Counted from the stretch's first letter, positions 19,842 through 28,931 are shown. The stretch is DNA of 64,000 nt from JAJECS01 sp965243625 (GCA_965243625.1 CBDEVI010000002.1:806001-870000), one strand, 5' to 3'. Notes: a model not told the origin generated them from the letters alone. Program-made: numbers and translations.

Positions 19842-20225
19842 ATGGCACGAATCGCCGGGGTCGATATTCCACGGGAGAAGCCCGTCGAGATCGCGCTGAC
19901 CTACATCTACGGCATCGGGCGTACGTCCAGCCGCCGAATTCTGGCGGACGCGGGCGTAACCGGTTCCAAGCGGGTCATCGATCTGACGAACGACGACCTG
20001 GGCCGAATTCGCGACCAGATCGACCGCCACCTGCGCGTGGAGGGCGAGAAGCGTCGCGAGGTGCAAACCAATCTCGCGCGCCTGCGCGAGATCGGGTGCT
20101 ATCGCGGCATTCGCCATCGCGTTGGTCTGCCGGCGCGGGGTCAGCGCACGCGGACCAACGCCCGGTCACGCAAGGGGCCACGCCGTGCGGTGGGTATCCG
20201 CAAGCGCGTGATCAAGCGGGGCTAG
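19842..20225 (+). CDS. rpsM: 30S ribosomal protein S13
   Basis: S13 of the 30S head, contacting the P-site tRNA, 127 aa. MARIAGVDIPREKPVEIALTYIYGIG and the C-terminal RGQRTRTNARSRKGPRR are diagnostic. ATG is preceded by GGGGAG. It begins the classical alpha segment; rpsK follows with a single base between. Confidence 0.96.
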   Translation: MARIAGVDIPREKPVEIALTYIYGIGRTSSRRILADAGVTGSKRVIDLTNDDLGRIRDQIDRHLRVEGEKRREVQTNLARLREIGCYRGIRHRVGLPARGQRTRTNARSRKGPRRAVGIRKRVIKRG

Positions 20226-20226
20226 C

Positions 20227-20616
20227 ATGGCCGAACGATCCAGTCGCGCCCGCCGCCGCGACCGCACGCCGGTGCCCAAGGGCGCCGCGCACGTGCACGC
20301 GACCTTCAACAACACGATCATCACGATCACCGACCTCCAGGGCGAGACGCTGACCAGCGTGAGCGGGGGCACGGTTGGCATCCGGGGGTCGCGCAAGAGC
20401 ACGCCTTTCGCGGCGCAGCAGGCGGCGGATCAAGCGGCGCGGCAGGCCATGGACATGGGCATGCGCGACCTCGACGTCTACGTTCGCGGTCCAGGGTCCG
20501 GGCGTGATGCCGCGATCCGCGCGCTGCAAGGCTCCGGCCTCAACATCACGAGCATTTCCGACGTGACGCCGATCCCCCACAACGGTCCGCGCCCACCGAA
20601 GCGCCGACGCGTCTAG
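20227..20616 (+). CDS. rpsK: 30S ribosomal protein S11
   Basis: Platform protein near the E-site mRNA, 129 aa. HATFNNTIITITD, GFKGSRKSTPFAAQ-type segment (here GIRGSRKSTPFAAQQAA) and GPGSGRDAAIRALQ followed by the basic GPRPPKRRRV end are typical. ATG at 20227 lies one base after the rpsM stop. Confidence 0.96.
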   Translation: MAERSSRARRRDRTPVPKGAAHVHATFNNTIITITDLQGETLTSVSGGTVGIRGSRKSTPFAAQQAADQAARQAMDMGMRDLDVYVRGPGSGRDAAIRALQGSGLNITSISDVTPIPHNGPRPPKRRRV

Positions 20617-20640
20617 GACGTATTCGAGGAACTATCGCCC

Positions 20641-21273
20641 ATGGCACGCTACACCGGTCCCGTCTGTCGGCTCTGCCGCCGCGAGGGCGAAAAGCTCTTC
20701 TTGAAGGGCGATCGCTGCCACACGCCGAAGTGCGCGATCGAGCGGCGCGGCGATCGGGGCGGCCCTGGCGCGCGCGGGCTCTCGCGCCGGCGGGCTACGG
20801 AGTTCGCCGTGCAGCTGCGTGAAAAGCAGAAGGCCCGCCGCCTCTACGGGGTGCTGGAGCGACAATTCCGCCGATACTTCAAGCGCGCGGGGCGCGGGGC
20901 CGGATCGCGCGGTGAGCGCCTGCTGCAGGAGCTGGAGCTGCGCGTCGACAACGTGGTGTACCGGATGGGATTCGCGCTCAGCCGGGCGCAGGCGCGCCAG
21001 CTGATCAACCACGGCCATATCGTGCTGAACGGTCGCAAGCACACCATTCCGTCGGCCACGTTGAAGGTCGGCGACAACGTTCAGGTGCGGGAGAAGAGCC
21101 GCCGGATCGAGGCGATCGCCGGCGCGCTGACCCGAGCCGACGCCATGGGGCGTCCGGAATGGGTGCACGTGACCCCGGATGAATTCAGCGGCGTGGTGAC
21201 GGCGCTGCCTGAACGCGACCACATTGACGCCACTGTGAACGAGCAGCTCATCGTTGAGTTCTATTCCCGGTAG
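20641..21273 (+). CDS. rpsD: 30S ribosomal protein S4, zinc-binding form
   Basis: Primary assembly protein of the 30S body, 210 aa. The N-terminal zinc site is visible as CRLC and CHTPKC. The S4 RNA-binding domain (LDNVVYRMGFALSRAQARQLINHGHI, here RVDNVVYRMG) follows. ATG has GAGGA upstream. In E. coli S4 represses the alpha operon; here the 5' region gives no recognisable pseudoknot. 57 bases separate it from rpoA. Confidence 0.96.
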   Translation: MARYTGPVCRLCRREGEKLFLKGDRCHTPKCAIERRGDRGGPGARGLSRRRATEFAVQLREKQKARRLYGVLERQFRRYFKRAGRGAGSRGERLLQELELRVDNVVYRMGFALSRAQARQLINHGHIVLNGRKHTIPSATLKVGDNVQVREKSRRIEAIAGALTRADAMGRPEWVHVTPDEFSGVVTALPERDHIDATVNEQLIVEFYSR

Positions 21274-21330
21274 GGACTTCGTGCGGAGGCGCAGGCATGA
21301 CGTGCGCCAGCCGCATCCGAGAGGACGCCT

Positions 21331-22299
21331 GTGTTACTAGAATCGTTGGAAGCCGCGAGTCCGGTCGAGCCTGATCCGATCGCCGTCGAGCCGAAGGAGC
21401 TCGGCGACGACTTCGGCTTGTTTCACATCGAGCCGTTGCGGCCCGGGTTTGCCCACACTCTCGGCACGCCGCTGCGACGCGCGTTGCTGTCGTCGCTGCC
21501 CGGCGCGGCCATCGCCACGGCGCGCATCGATGGCGCCTTGCACGAGTTCAGCACGCTCGAGTTCATGCGCGAGGACATTGTCGAGTTTCTGCTCAACGTC
21601 AAGCGCGTGCGGCTGCGGTCGTTCAACCGCGAGCCTTCGCTGTGCATGCTGGAGCAAACCGGGCCCGGCGTCATCACCGCCGGCCACATCGAGGTGCCGA
21701 GCGGGGTTGAGATCGTGAATCCCGACCACTATCTGTGCGAGCTTCCCAGCGAGGGTCTGCTGCGCTGCGAGTTCACCGTCGAGCAGGGCGTGGGCTACGT
21801 GCCGTCGGAAGGCGCCAAGTCGCTGCCCATCGGCGTCATTCCGCTTGATCGCGTGTTCACGCCGGTGACCAAGGTCGAATATCACGTGGAGCACGCCCAG
21901 GTCGGGCAGGACACCGAGCACGACCGGCTGGTGCTCCAGGTGTGGACCGACGGCACGACGGGGCCGCACGACGCGCTGCGCGCCGCCGCCCAGCAGCTCG
22001 TCAAGTCGTTTGGCATGATCGGCGGCGACGAAGTCGCGGCCGGGCCGGCAGTCGATTTGCTGGCCGATCAAGGTGTGGCGCCCGGAGAGCCGCTGGAGGA
22101 CCTCAAGCTCTCAAACCGGGCGGTGAACTGCCTGAAGCGGCACGGGGTGGAAACGATCGAAGAGGTCGCGGCGATGACCGAAGACGACCTCTTCGCGCTG
22201 CGCGGCATGGGCGTTCGCCTCATCGACGAGATTCGCGCCGGGCTGGCCCAACGCGGGCTCACGCTTGCCGACGGCGACGGGGCGGAGGAGACGAGCTAG
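21331..22299 (+). CDS. rpoA: RNA polymerase alpha subunit
   Basis: Assembly scaffold and promoter-contacting subunit, 322 aa, GTG start. The N-terminal domain (HTLGTPLRRALLSSLPGAAI) and the C-terminal domain with two helix-hairpin-helix motifs (LKLSNRAVNCLKRHGVETIEEV, LRGMGVRLIDEI) are present. It is preceded by a 57-base gap that has no clear terminator. rplQ follows after two bases. Confidence 0.96.
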   Translation: MLLESLEAASPVEPDPIAVEPKELGDDFGLFHIEPLRPGFAHTLGTPLRRALLSSLPGAAIATARIDGALHEFSTLEFMREDIVEFLLNVKRVRLRSFNREPSLCMLEQTGPGVITAGHIEVPSGVEIVNPDHYLCELPSEGLLRCEFTVEQGVGYVPSEGAKSLPIGVIPLDRVFTPVTKVEYHVEHAQVGQDTEHDRLVLQVWTDGTTGPHDALRAAAQQLVKSFGMIGGDEVAAGPAVDLLADQGVAPGEPLEDLKLSNRAVNCLKRHGVETIEEVAAMTEDDLFALRGMGVRLIDEIRAGLAQRGLTLADGDGAEETS

Positions 22300-22301
22300 C
22301 C

Positions 22302-22652
22302 ATGCGTCACCGCCGCAAGGGACGGCACCTGGGCTGCAATCCGGCGCGCCGCAAGTCGCTCGTGCGCGGCTTGGTGCGATCGTTGCTCTTGCACGGCCAC
22401 GTCCAGACCACCGAGGCGCGGGCCAAGGCCATCCGACCCGAAGTGGACCACCTGGTGACGCTGGCGAAGCGCGGCGATCTTCACGCCCGCCGCCAGGCGC
22501 TGGCGTGGCTCCCCGACCGCGAGGTCGTGAAGGACCTGTTCGACACCGTGCCGGAGCGGTTTCCCGACCGCGACAGCGGGTTCACCAAGATGTACCGCCT
22601 GGGTCGCCGGCTGGGCGACGGCGCTCCATTGGCGCGCCTGGAGTTGCTGTGA
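22302..22652 (+). CDS. rplQ: 50S ribosomal protein L17
   Basis: L17 near the exit tunnel, 116 aa. MRHRRKGRHLGCNPARRKSLVRGLVRSLLLHG is the family signature in sequence order, and the C-terminal FTKMYRLGRRLGDGAP is typical. The ATG follows rpoA by two bases; the stop overlaps the truA GTG (GTGA). Confidence 0.95.
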   Translation: MRHRRKGRHLGCNPARRKSLVRGLVRSLLLHGHVQTTEARAKAIRPEVDHLVTLAKRGDLHARRQALAWLPDREVVKDLFDTVPERFPDRDSGFTKMYRLGRRLGDGAPLARLELL

Positions 22653-23440
22653 CCCAATCCCGCACCGTCCGCGCCACGGTCGAATACGACGGCGCCGGGT
22701 TCGCCGGTTTTCAGCGCCAGGCCGCCGCGCGCACCGTGCAGCAGGAGCTGGAAGCCGCGCTGGCATCGGTCGTGGGTCACGAAGTTCACGTTACGGGCGC
22801 GGGCCGGACGGATGCCGGCACGCACGCGACGGGCCAGGTGGTGAGCACGCGCGTGGCGACGCGATTGGACGACGCGACGCTTTGGCGCGCCTGGAATGCC
22901 CGGTTGCCGGAGGATCTCGTCACCCGCGACGTCACGACGGTGGCCGACAGTTTCCACGCGCGACGGGACGCGGTCGAGCGGACCTACGAGTACCGCATTG
23001 TCCAGACTCCGCAGCGTCCGGTCCTGGACCGGGACCGCGCGTGGCACGTTCGCGAACCGCTGGACGTGGCGCTCATGCAGGACGCCGCGGGCGAGTTCAT
23101 CGGCACCCATGACTTTTTCGCGTTCACGATTGGGCCCGAGACGCGCACGCGGCGGCACATCACGAACATTGCCGTGTGGCGCGAAGGATCCATGGTCGCC
23201 GTGCGCGTATCGGGCAACGCCTTTCTCCACCGCATGGTGCGGCGGATGGTGGCGGCCCTGGTGCGCGTTGGCCGTGGAGACTTGACGGCCGGCGACGTGC
23301 GACGCCTGCTGCAATCGGGCGACCGCGCGTCCGTGGGGGCGACGGCGCCGGCGCACGGCTTGACGCTCGTGGGCGTGCAGTATCCGGCTGCAACGAACCG
23401 CGCCCAGCAATCGGCGGTAGTCCTGGAGGCTCCGGCATGA
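22649..23440 (+). CDS. truA: tRNA pseudouridine(38-40) synthase
   Basis: Converts uridines 38-40 of the tRNA anticodon stem to pseudouridine, 263 aa. The catalytic Asp lies in GAGRTDAGTHA; VEYDGAGFAGFQRQ at the N-terminus and FLHRMVRRMVAALV are family motifs. GTG 22649 overlaps the rplQ stop by four bases, and the stop overlaps rplM by four (ATGA). Placement between rplQ and rplM is also common in Firmicutes. Confidence 0.95.
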   Translation: MTQSRTVRATVEYDGAGFAGFQRQAAARTVQQELEAALASVVGHEVHVTGAGRTDAGTHATGQVVSTRVATRLDDATLWRAWNARLPEDLVTRDVTTVADSFHARRDAVERTYEYRIVQTPQRPVLDRDRAWHVREPLDVALMQDAAGEFIGTHDFFAFTIGPETRTRRHITNIAVWREGSMVAVRVSGNAFLHRMVRRMVAALVRVGRGDLTAGDVRRLLQSGDRASVGATAPAHGLTLVGVQYPAATNRAQQSAVVLEAPA

Positions 23441-23850
23441 GCGCCAAGGCGGCCAACACTCGCGACTGGCGGGTGGTCGACGCGAACGAGCGCGTGCTCG
23501 GACGGCTGGCGACCGAGGTTGCCCAACTCCTGCGGGGCAAGCACAAGCCGGAATTCGCGCCCAATCTCGATTGCGGCGATGGCGTGATCGTCATCAATGC
23601 GTCGCAGGTGCGCGTGACGGGCAACAAGCCCACGCAGAAGTACTACTACCGACACTCGGGCTATCCAGGTGGGCTGCGGCAGACGCGCCTTGACCGCATG
23701 CTGGAGCAGCGCCCAGAGCGCGTAATCGAGCTTGCGGTCCGCGGCATGCTGCCCAAGAACGCGCTCGGACGGGCCTGCTTTCGGCGCCTGCGAGTGTATG
23801 CCGGCGCGGAGCATCCCCATACCGGCCAACGGCCGAAGGCGGTAACCTAA
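23437..23850 (+). CDS. rplM: 50S ribosomal protein L13
   Basis: Early-assembly L13, 137 aa. WRVVDANERVLGRLATEVAQLLRGKHKPEF, VINASQVRVTGNK, the YRHSGYPGGLR segment and RGMLPKNALGR are diagnostic. The ATG overlaps the truA stop. Paired as usual with rpsI, 4 bases downstream. Confidence 0.96.
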   Translation: MSAKAANTRDWRVVDANERVLGRLATEVAQLLRGKHKPEFAPNLDCGDGVIVINASQVRVTGNKPTQKYYYRHSGYPGGLRQTRLDRMLEQRPERVIELAVRGMLPKNALGRACFRRLRVYAGAEHPHTGQRPKAVT

Positions 23851-23854
23851 CACC

Positions 23855-24247
23855 ATGCTCGAAGGGAACTACTACTACGGCCTGGGCCGGCGAAAGTCAG
23901 CCATTGCCCAAGTGCGGGTCTTTCCGGGCGGCGGTCCGTTCATCGTGAACGGCAAACCCATCGAGCAGTTTCTGCCGCTGGCGTTCGACCGATACCACGC
24001 CCTGGAACCCCTGCGCGTGCTCGAAGAGGCCAACGTTGGCATCTCGGCGCTGGTGAAGGGCGGCGGGCAGCGCGGGCAATCCGGCGCAATCCGCCTGGGC
24101 CTGGCGCGAGCGCTCTGCGAAATGGACCGGGAGTTTCGGCCGCCGTTGAAGCGTGCCGGCATGCTCACGCGCGACGCCCGCGTGAAGGAGCGCAAGAAGC
24201 CCGGCCTGGTGGGCGCGCGCAAGGCCAAGCAGTTTACGAAGCGCTAG
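23855..24247 (+). CDS. rpsI: 30S ribosomal protein S9
   Basis: S9, whose C-terminal tail reaches the P-site tRNA, 130 aa. YYYGLGRRKSAIAQVRVFPG, GGGQRGQSGAIRLGLARAL and the terminal basic KAKQFTKR (normally KxRQFSKR) are typical. It is the last gene of the ribosomal cluster; the convergent scpB ends only 7 bases away, leaving no room for a conventional terminator between them. Confidence 0.96.
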   Translation: MLEGNYYYGLGRRKSAIAQVRVFPGGGPFIVNGKPIEQFLPLAFDRYHALEPLRVLEEANVGISALVKGGGQRGQSGAIRLGLARALCEMDREFRPPLKRAGMLTRDARVKERKKPGLVGARKAKQFTKR

Positions 24248-24254
24248 GTTTCGC

Positions 24255-24866
24255 TCAGTCGTCCGTTGGCGTGGGTGATGCCGTGTCGCCTTGCTCTGGG
24301 TCGGGTAGATCGAGTTCCGGTAGCGCGCTGAGCGACGGAATGCCGAAGTAGGCCAGGAACAGATCGGACGTTCCGAATTGGACCGGGCGTCCGGGCGTAT
24401 CGAGCCGGCCGACTTCCTCCACCAGCCCGCGGGCGAGCAAGGTGGCCAGGGCGCTGTCGGCGTCCACCCCGCGGATGCCTTCGATTTCCGACCGCGTCAC
24501 CGGCTGTCGATAGGCGATGATTCCCAGGGTCTCGAGCGCGGCCCGCGACAGACGAGCGCGCGTCTCGAGACCGAGCAAGCGCCGGCAAAAGGTTGCCGCC
24601 CGCGGCGACGAGACCAGCCGATAGCCGTCGGCATGCTGCAGCAGCACGATGCCGCGGTCGGCGTAGACGTCCTGCAATCGCGATATCGCGTCGGACACGT
24701 CGGCCGACGGGGCGCCGGTGATCTCGGCGATCTCGTCAGCGGTCAACGATCGGTCGGCGACGAACAGCAGCGCCTCGATCACGACGCTCAGTCCCAGATC
24801 GTCGACCAGCTCGTCGGCGAAGTCCGGGCCGTCGCCTGCCGGCACCCCGCGATCGGGAGAGGCCAT
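24255..24866 (-). CDS. scpB: Segregation and condensation protein B
   Basis: Winged-helix partner of the Smc-ScpAB condensin that compacts and segregates the chromosome, 203 aa. VIEALLFVADRSLTADEIAEITG opens the first winged helix; ALETLGIIAYRQPVTRSEIEGIRGV and GRPVQFGTSDLFLAYFGI are family motifs. ATG at 24866 overlaps the scpA stop by one base. The C-terminus is an acidic, Pro-rich short tail. Confidence 0.94.
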   Translation of the reverse strand: MASPDRGVPAGDGPDFADELVDDLGLSVVIEALLFVADRSLTADEIAEITGAPSADVSDAISRLQDVYADRGIVLLQHADGYRLVSSPRAATFCRRLLGLETRARLSRAALETLGIIAYRQPVTRSEIEGIRGVDADSALATLLARGLVEEVGRLDTPGRPVQFGTSDLFLAYFGIPSLSALPELDLPDPEQGDTASPTPTDD

Positions 24867-25636
24867 CAGGATGCCGGCCCATCGCCGTTGGCCGTCGCGG
24901 CCGACCAACGCAACGTGATTTCGCCAAACGGACGCGCCTGGACGACCTGCACGCTGCGCTCGATCACCAGGTGGAGCAACGCCATGAACGTCGCCACAAG
25001 CTCGTCGCGTCCGTTGCACTCGGCGGCGAGCGCCGAGAACGTCAGCTCGCCGTCGCGGGCCATTCGCTCGCGAACGACGCGCACGCGTTCGTCCACCGTG
25101 ACGCGCCGGTGCGGCACCGGCGGCCCGGCGTCTGCCTCTTCGGCACGGGCCGCGAACGACCGCATGGCGGCCATGAGCACGTCCAAGTCGCCGCCTCCGG
25201 ACTCCAGCGGCGGCTGAGCAACCAGCGGCGTCGCGACCCGAATGAACGACGTGGCGCCCGACTCCCAGCGTTCGCCCAGTTCGGCGGCGACGGCTCGGAA
25301 GGCGGCGTACACCCGCAACCGGGCGGCCAGATCCTCGGCCGTTTCTTCCTCCGGGTCGTCAGGTTGGGCCGGCAGCAGCGCGCGCGATTTGAGCAGCAGT
25401 AACTGGGAGCCGACGAGCAGGAACTCGGAGGCGGCGTCGGCATACTGCGCCTCGATGTCCTGCGCGTAGGCGATGAACTGGTCGGTGACCGCGAGCACGG
25501 AGACGCCCGTGATGTCCAATCCCTGGCGCTCGATGAGATCGAGCAGCAGGTCGAGCGGTCCGTCGAAACCGTCGACCCGTACCTCGAAGCCGGTGAGCGC
25601 CGAATGCTGGCCGACCGCGCGCCACGGGACCTTCAT
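24866..25636 (-). CDS. scpA: Segregation and condensation protein A
   Basis: Kleisin subunit that bridges Smc heads, 256 aa. FEVRVDGFDGPLDLLLDLIERQGLDI and the segment FLLVGSQLLLLKSRALLP are the ScpA hallmark; a C-terminal winged-helix region follows (RMARDGELTFSALAAEC). ATG 25636 overlaps the upstream HD-gene stop (ATGA), so the two are translationally coupled. scpB follows directly. Confidence 0.94.
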   Translation of the reverse strand: MKVPWRAVGQHSALTGFEVRVDGFDGPLDLLLDLIERQGLDITGVSVLAVTDQFIAYAQDIEAQYADAASEFLLVGSQLLLLKSRALLPAQPDDPEEETAEDLAARLRVYAAFRAVAAELGERWESGATSFIRVATPLVAQPPLESGGGDLDVLMAAMRSFAARAEEADAGPPVPHRRVTVDERVRVVRERMARDGELTFSALAAECNGRDELVATFMALLHLVIERSVQVVQARPFGEITLRWSAATANGDGPAS

Positions 25637-26121
25637 CGCGTCGCGTCCAACTCCGCCAGCAGACGCCCACGGGCGTGGTCGCGGTGGCCGTAGGCCCGCA
25701 GGGTCGCCACCACCTCGGGCGCCGATCCCGCAAGCGCCGCCAGTTGCGCACTGGCCTCGGTGTGCGCCACCAGGCGCGCCACGCGGCCGCGACGGCTGTG
25801 CGGCGGATACCGTCGCCAACGGATGAGCAGCCACGGGGCGGACGTTTCCAGCAGCGTCAGCATCACGCGATCGAGGCGCCCCGGCCGGCCTTTGCCCACA
25901 TCATGCAGCAGCGCCGCCACCCAGAGCACACGGTCCTCGGGCGCGGCTTCCCGCGCCGCTGCGTAGACGGCCAACGAGTGCCGCTGATCGGCGGGCTGGA
26001 GTCGAGCTAGAAGTTGGCGCTCGTTGGGAGTGAGGAGTTTCCGGGCTTGGTGCAACTGTTGACGCGGTACCGCACCGACGAAGGTCTGCGCGAACTGCTT
26101 CACGCGATAGCTAAGCGCCAA
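25633..26121 (-). CDS. HD-domain protein, function unknown
   Basis: A 162-residue protein with an HD-type phosphohydrolase core: HSLAVYAAA (first His), ALLHDVGKG (His-Asp) and a later Asp/His segment (GHRDHARG). Substrate cannot be told from the sequence. TTG 26121 is used as start; it overlaps the upstream M50 gene by 11 bases. GTG 26103 is an alternative. It is coupled to scpA by a four-base overlap, so it probably forms an operon with condensin genes. Confidence 0.75.
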   Translation of the reverse strand: MALSYRVKQFAQTFVGAVPRQQLHQARKLLTPNERQLLARLQPADQRHSLAVYAAAREAAPEDRVLWVAALLHDVGKGRPGRLDRVMLTLLETSAPWLLIRWRRYPPHSRRGRVARLVAHTEASAQLAALAGSAPEVVATLRAYGHRDHARGRLLAELDATR

Positions 26122-26740
26122 GGAGGAGTCTCGAGACCCATTGCGCCGGGCCCGTGATGATGATCGTTCCCTGTGGAATCAGCCAAATGAGCAGGAAGAT
26201 TCCGATGAGCAGATAAGGGCCATACCGGCGCAACTCGTTGAGCCGGTCGGCCAGCGGCTGCGGAACGACGCCGACCAGCACGCTGAACCCGTCCAGCGGC
26301 GGGACGGGCAGCAAGTTGAAGGCTGCAAGAAGGACGTTGAGCTGCACGATCACGACGAGCGCCAGCGTGATGGTGTCGGCCGGTGAGGAGTCGATGAACT
26401 GTCGCGTCACCGGCGTAATCGCGGCCGCGAGCACTACATTTGACACTGGTCCCGCGAGCGCAACCAACGCCATGCCGCGGTTGACGCCGAAGCGCAGGCG
26501 ATAGGGATTCACCAGCACCGGCCGACCCCAACCAAACGAGGCGAAGGCGATCATGAGCGTGCCGAGTGGGTCGAGGTGGCGCATGGGGTTGAGCGTCAGT
26601 CGCCCTTGGAGGCGAGGCAGGTCGTCCCCAAGCCACGTGGCGGCTAGGGCATGGGCGGCCTCGTGAATCGTGATGGCTACGACAAACGCCACGATCACGG
26701 TGATGAGGAGCTCCGGGTCAGATGCGTATCTCAGCAGCAC
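26111..26740 (-). CDS. Site-2 protease family (M50) membrane metallopeptidase
   Basis: Intramembrane zinc metalloprotease of the short, PDZ-less type, 209 aa. The HEAAH zinc motif is in the first membrane segment (ITIHEAAHALAATWLGD), and the third ligand lies in NLLPVPPLDG. Five or six hydrophobic segments are visible. GTG 26740 is chosen, with AAGGA about 10 bases upstream; the frame is open further back but there overlaps the preceding gene. Substrate unknown; distinct from the RseP-type gene at 56-57 kb. Confidence 0.85.
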   Translation of the reverse strand: MLLRYASDPELLITVIVAFVVAITIHEAAHALAATWLGDDLPRLQGRLTLNPMRHLDPLGTLMIAFASFGWGRPVLVNPYRLRFGVNRGMALVALAGPVSNVVLAAAITPVTRQFIDSSPADTITLALVVIVQLNVLLAAFNLLPVPPLDGFSVLVGVVPQPLADRLNELRRYGPYLLIGIFLLIWLIPQGTIIITGPAQWVSRLLLGA

Positions 26741-26798
26741 GGCGGAGTCCTTGGGACTAGACTTGACATAATGTGCTGCGCATACACGAATCGCGGCG

Positions 26799-27563
26799 TC
26801 ACGTCGGCCGCAGCCGAACAGGGTCGCCGCGTTTTGCGGCAAGGGTCGCTTCGGCGCTGCCGCCGGGCACGGCAATCTCCAACAGCCCGAGGCTGCTCAC
26901 CACGGCGACCGGATCCGATCCCGAGCCGTAGGTCGGCTGCACGCCATCGATGCGCACGCCGCAAAGATCCACGATGCCGTGCCCGATGGCGCGAACGGCG
27001 GCGCTCGGGATGTTGGTGATCAGATTGCCGAAGTGATCGATGTGGACGATTCGCCCCTCCACCGTGCCGTCCCGCGTGTTCGCCATGGTCTCGGGTGCGG
27101 GCAGGGCGTCATCGATGGGCGACGCCATCGCGTCCGGACGCATGTAGCGGGCCAGGTGACCTGCGACGGGGGCAAACACATCCCGGCCGTGAAACGTAGG
27201 GTGAGGATCGGCGCGCCAGTAGTCGGGTCGATCGAGATGCCATACGCCCTCGACGGCGTCCGCGCCCATCAGGAGCCCGTTGTCGGGGCCCACCAGCCAG
27301 CGCGAAGCCGCGCGCACGATCAGGCCGCGGCGCCGACCGCCGACTCCGGGATCGACGACGGCCACGATGATCGCGCCAGGGGGCAGGCGCTCCAGCGAGG
27401 CCGCCACGACAACCGCACCAAGCGCGATGTCTTGTGGCGGGATTCCGTGCGTGATCGACAGCACCCGAGCGTCCGGGGCCTGGGCCAGCACGGCGGCCTC
27501 CATCTGGCCGGCGTAGGGGTCGGTGGTCCCGAAGTCGCTGATCAAGGCGACGAGGCGCTGCAT
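26799..27563 (-). CDS. SAM hydrolase / SAM-dependent halogenase-fold protein (DUF62)
   Basis: A 254-residue member of the S-adenosylmethionine hydroxide adenosyltransferase family, which splits SAM into adenosine and methionine using water. Family motifs are LISDFGTTDPYAGQM near the N-terminus, VVDPGVGGRRRGL, GPDNGLL, and the later HIDHFGNLITNI with the second domain. The chloride/fluoride-using enzymes share the fold; nothing here shows halide use, so the hydrolase reading is the conservative one. ATG start; 93 bases downstream of mazG. Confidence 0.85.
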   Translation of the reverse strand: MQRLVALISDFGTTDPYAGQMEAAVLAQAPDARVLSITHGIPPQDIALGAVVVAASLERLPPGAIIVAVVDPGVGGRRRGLIVRAASRWLVGPDNGLLMGADAVEGVWHLDRPDYWRADPHPTFHGRDVFAPVAGHLARYMRPDAMASPIDDALPAPETMANTRDGTVEGRIVHIDHFGNLITNIPSAAVRAIGHGIVDLCGVRIDGVQPTYGSGSDPVAVVSSLGLLEIAVPGGSAEATLAAKRGDPVRLRPT

Positions 27564-27656
27564 CAGGCCCCAGATGCCGCGGAGTACATGCCGCCAATGG
27601 TGGCAGGGATGGCGCTCGCTGGCCGTGGTGAGCCCGACAGTCGTATCCGTCGAAGT

Positions 27657-28931
27657 CTATTTGACATAACGACTCCCAGCCGGCAATCCGTCGGCTTCCG
27701 TCGACTCGGCGGCCTCGAGCCGCGAGCGAAGCCGCCGCAGCGCGTCGCGGAGCGCCAGCTCGGGGTCGATCCCCGCGCGCCTGGCGGCGAGCGCCAGGCC
27801 CAGCAGCGCGTCGCCGGTGCGGGCATCGTCGGGGGCAGGTTCTGAATCTCCATACCAGCGAAGCGCGGCCGCGGCGCCCGGCGGCAGACCGTCCGGCGAC
27901 GCGCGGCCATCCAGGCTGGCGGCAAGCTTGGCCGCCTGCGCCAGTGCGGGCAGCGCTCCGTCACCGATCGCCTGGCCGTCTCGCCCGGCTTCGGCGCGTT
28001 TGGCGTGCTGCCAGATGGCGGCGACCTCCGAAATCTGGTCGGCGGTCTGCTCGCCGAAGACGTGCGGATGGCGCCGCACCATCTTTGCGGTGATGCCCTG
28101 GACGACATCCGGCCAGGCGAAGGAATCCCCCTGGCGCGCAATTTCCGCGTGCAACACGATGTTGGCCAGGAGGTCGCCAAGCTCTCCTGCAAGGTCGCCC
28201 GGCTCGCCTTCGTCAATGGCGTCGACGACTTCCGCGGCCTCCTCCAGGACATACTTGCGCAGCGAGGCGTGGGTTTGGGCGAGGTCCCACGGGCAGCCCT
28301 CGGGTCCCCGCAGCGTCTCGAAAACCTCGCGGAGACGTGCGACCGAACGCTCGCGCGAGGCCTCGGAAGGTTCCGCGCGCAGCGTCACGGGAAACACCGC
28401 CGACCGATCGTCGAGGTCCTGCCAGGCGGTTGCACTCCACGCGCGCACGCGCAACTGGGTGTCCCGACCGAACTCCCGCGCCATCGTCCGACGCCAGCGG
28501 TCGAGCTCGGCCGCATCGCGTATTCCCCGCACTTCCGCCGCCAGCGCCGGGTCGGGCAGCCACGTCTCGGCCGCCGGACCAATCATCGCCGGTCCGGGCG
28601 CCTGAGGTCCGTCCAGACCCAACACCTCGACCTCGAAGCCGGCATCCGCCAGGACTTCCGAAACGATGGCCGCTCCGGGATCGTCATCGGGTCCATAGCC
28701 CGGGGCCAGGTAGGTCAAGTCGCCGGTCTCCAGGTGAAGGAGCGACGATTCCCAGGATTGGCGGCACGGCGTGGCCAGCCGCACGATGGGCCGATCCACG
28801 AGTCCCACCGGCGGCTCGATCCAACTCAGGAGCGTGTCGGCGCTCCGAATCGCCGTGCGAGCTCGCGGCGCCAGCGCGGCGGGGTCGCCGACGCCCACGA
28901 ATACGACCGTGCACGACCGGACCAATGTCAT
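27657..28931 (-). CDS. mazG: MazG nucleotide pyrophosphohydrolase with degenerate N-terminal methylase-like domain
   Basis: House-cleaning NTP pyrophosphohydrolase, 424 aa. The MazG domain lies at about residues 205-330 with CPWDLAQTH, LEEAAEVVDAI and GDLLANIVLHAEIA, supplying the EExxE-type metal site. The N-terminal 200 residues start like a tetrapyrrole methylase (VVFVGVGDPAALAPRARTAI) and resemble the YabN-type fusion, but are diverged. About 90 C-terminal residues are Ala/Arg-rich helices. ATG 28931 is chosen; a TTG five codons upstream is possible. Divergent from gcvH. Confidence 0.9.
   Translation of the reverse strand: MTLVRSCTVVFVGVGDPAALAPRARTAIRSADTLLSWIEPPVGLVDRPIVRLATPCRQSWESSLLHLETGDLTYLAPGYGPDDDPGAAIVSEVLADAGFEVEVLGLDGPQAPGPAMIGPAAETWLPDPALAAEVRGIRDAAELDRWRRTMAREFGRDTQLRVRAWSATAWQDLDDRSAVFPVTLRAEPSEASRERSVARLREVFETLRGPEGCPWDLAQTHASLRKYVLEEAAEVVDAIDEGEPGDLAGELGDLLANIVLHAEIARQGDSFAWPDVVQGITAKMVRRHPHVFGEQTADQISEVAAIWQHAKRAEAGRDGQAIGDGALPALAQAAKLAASLDGRASPDGLPPGAAAALRWYGDSEPAPDDARTGDALLGLALAARRAGIDPELALRDALRRLRSRLEAAESTEADGLPAGSRYVK

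Noticed and set aside
18111..20117. Minus-strand frame of 668 codons across adk, map, infA and rpsM
   Set aside because: Spans several certain genes in antisense, with no recognisable domain. A shadow frame.
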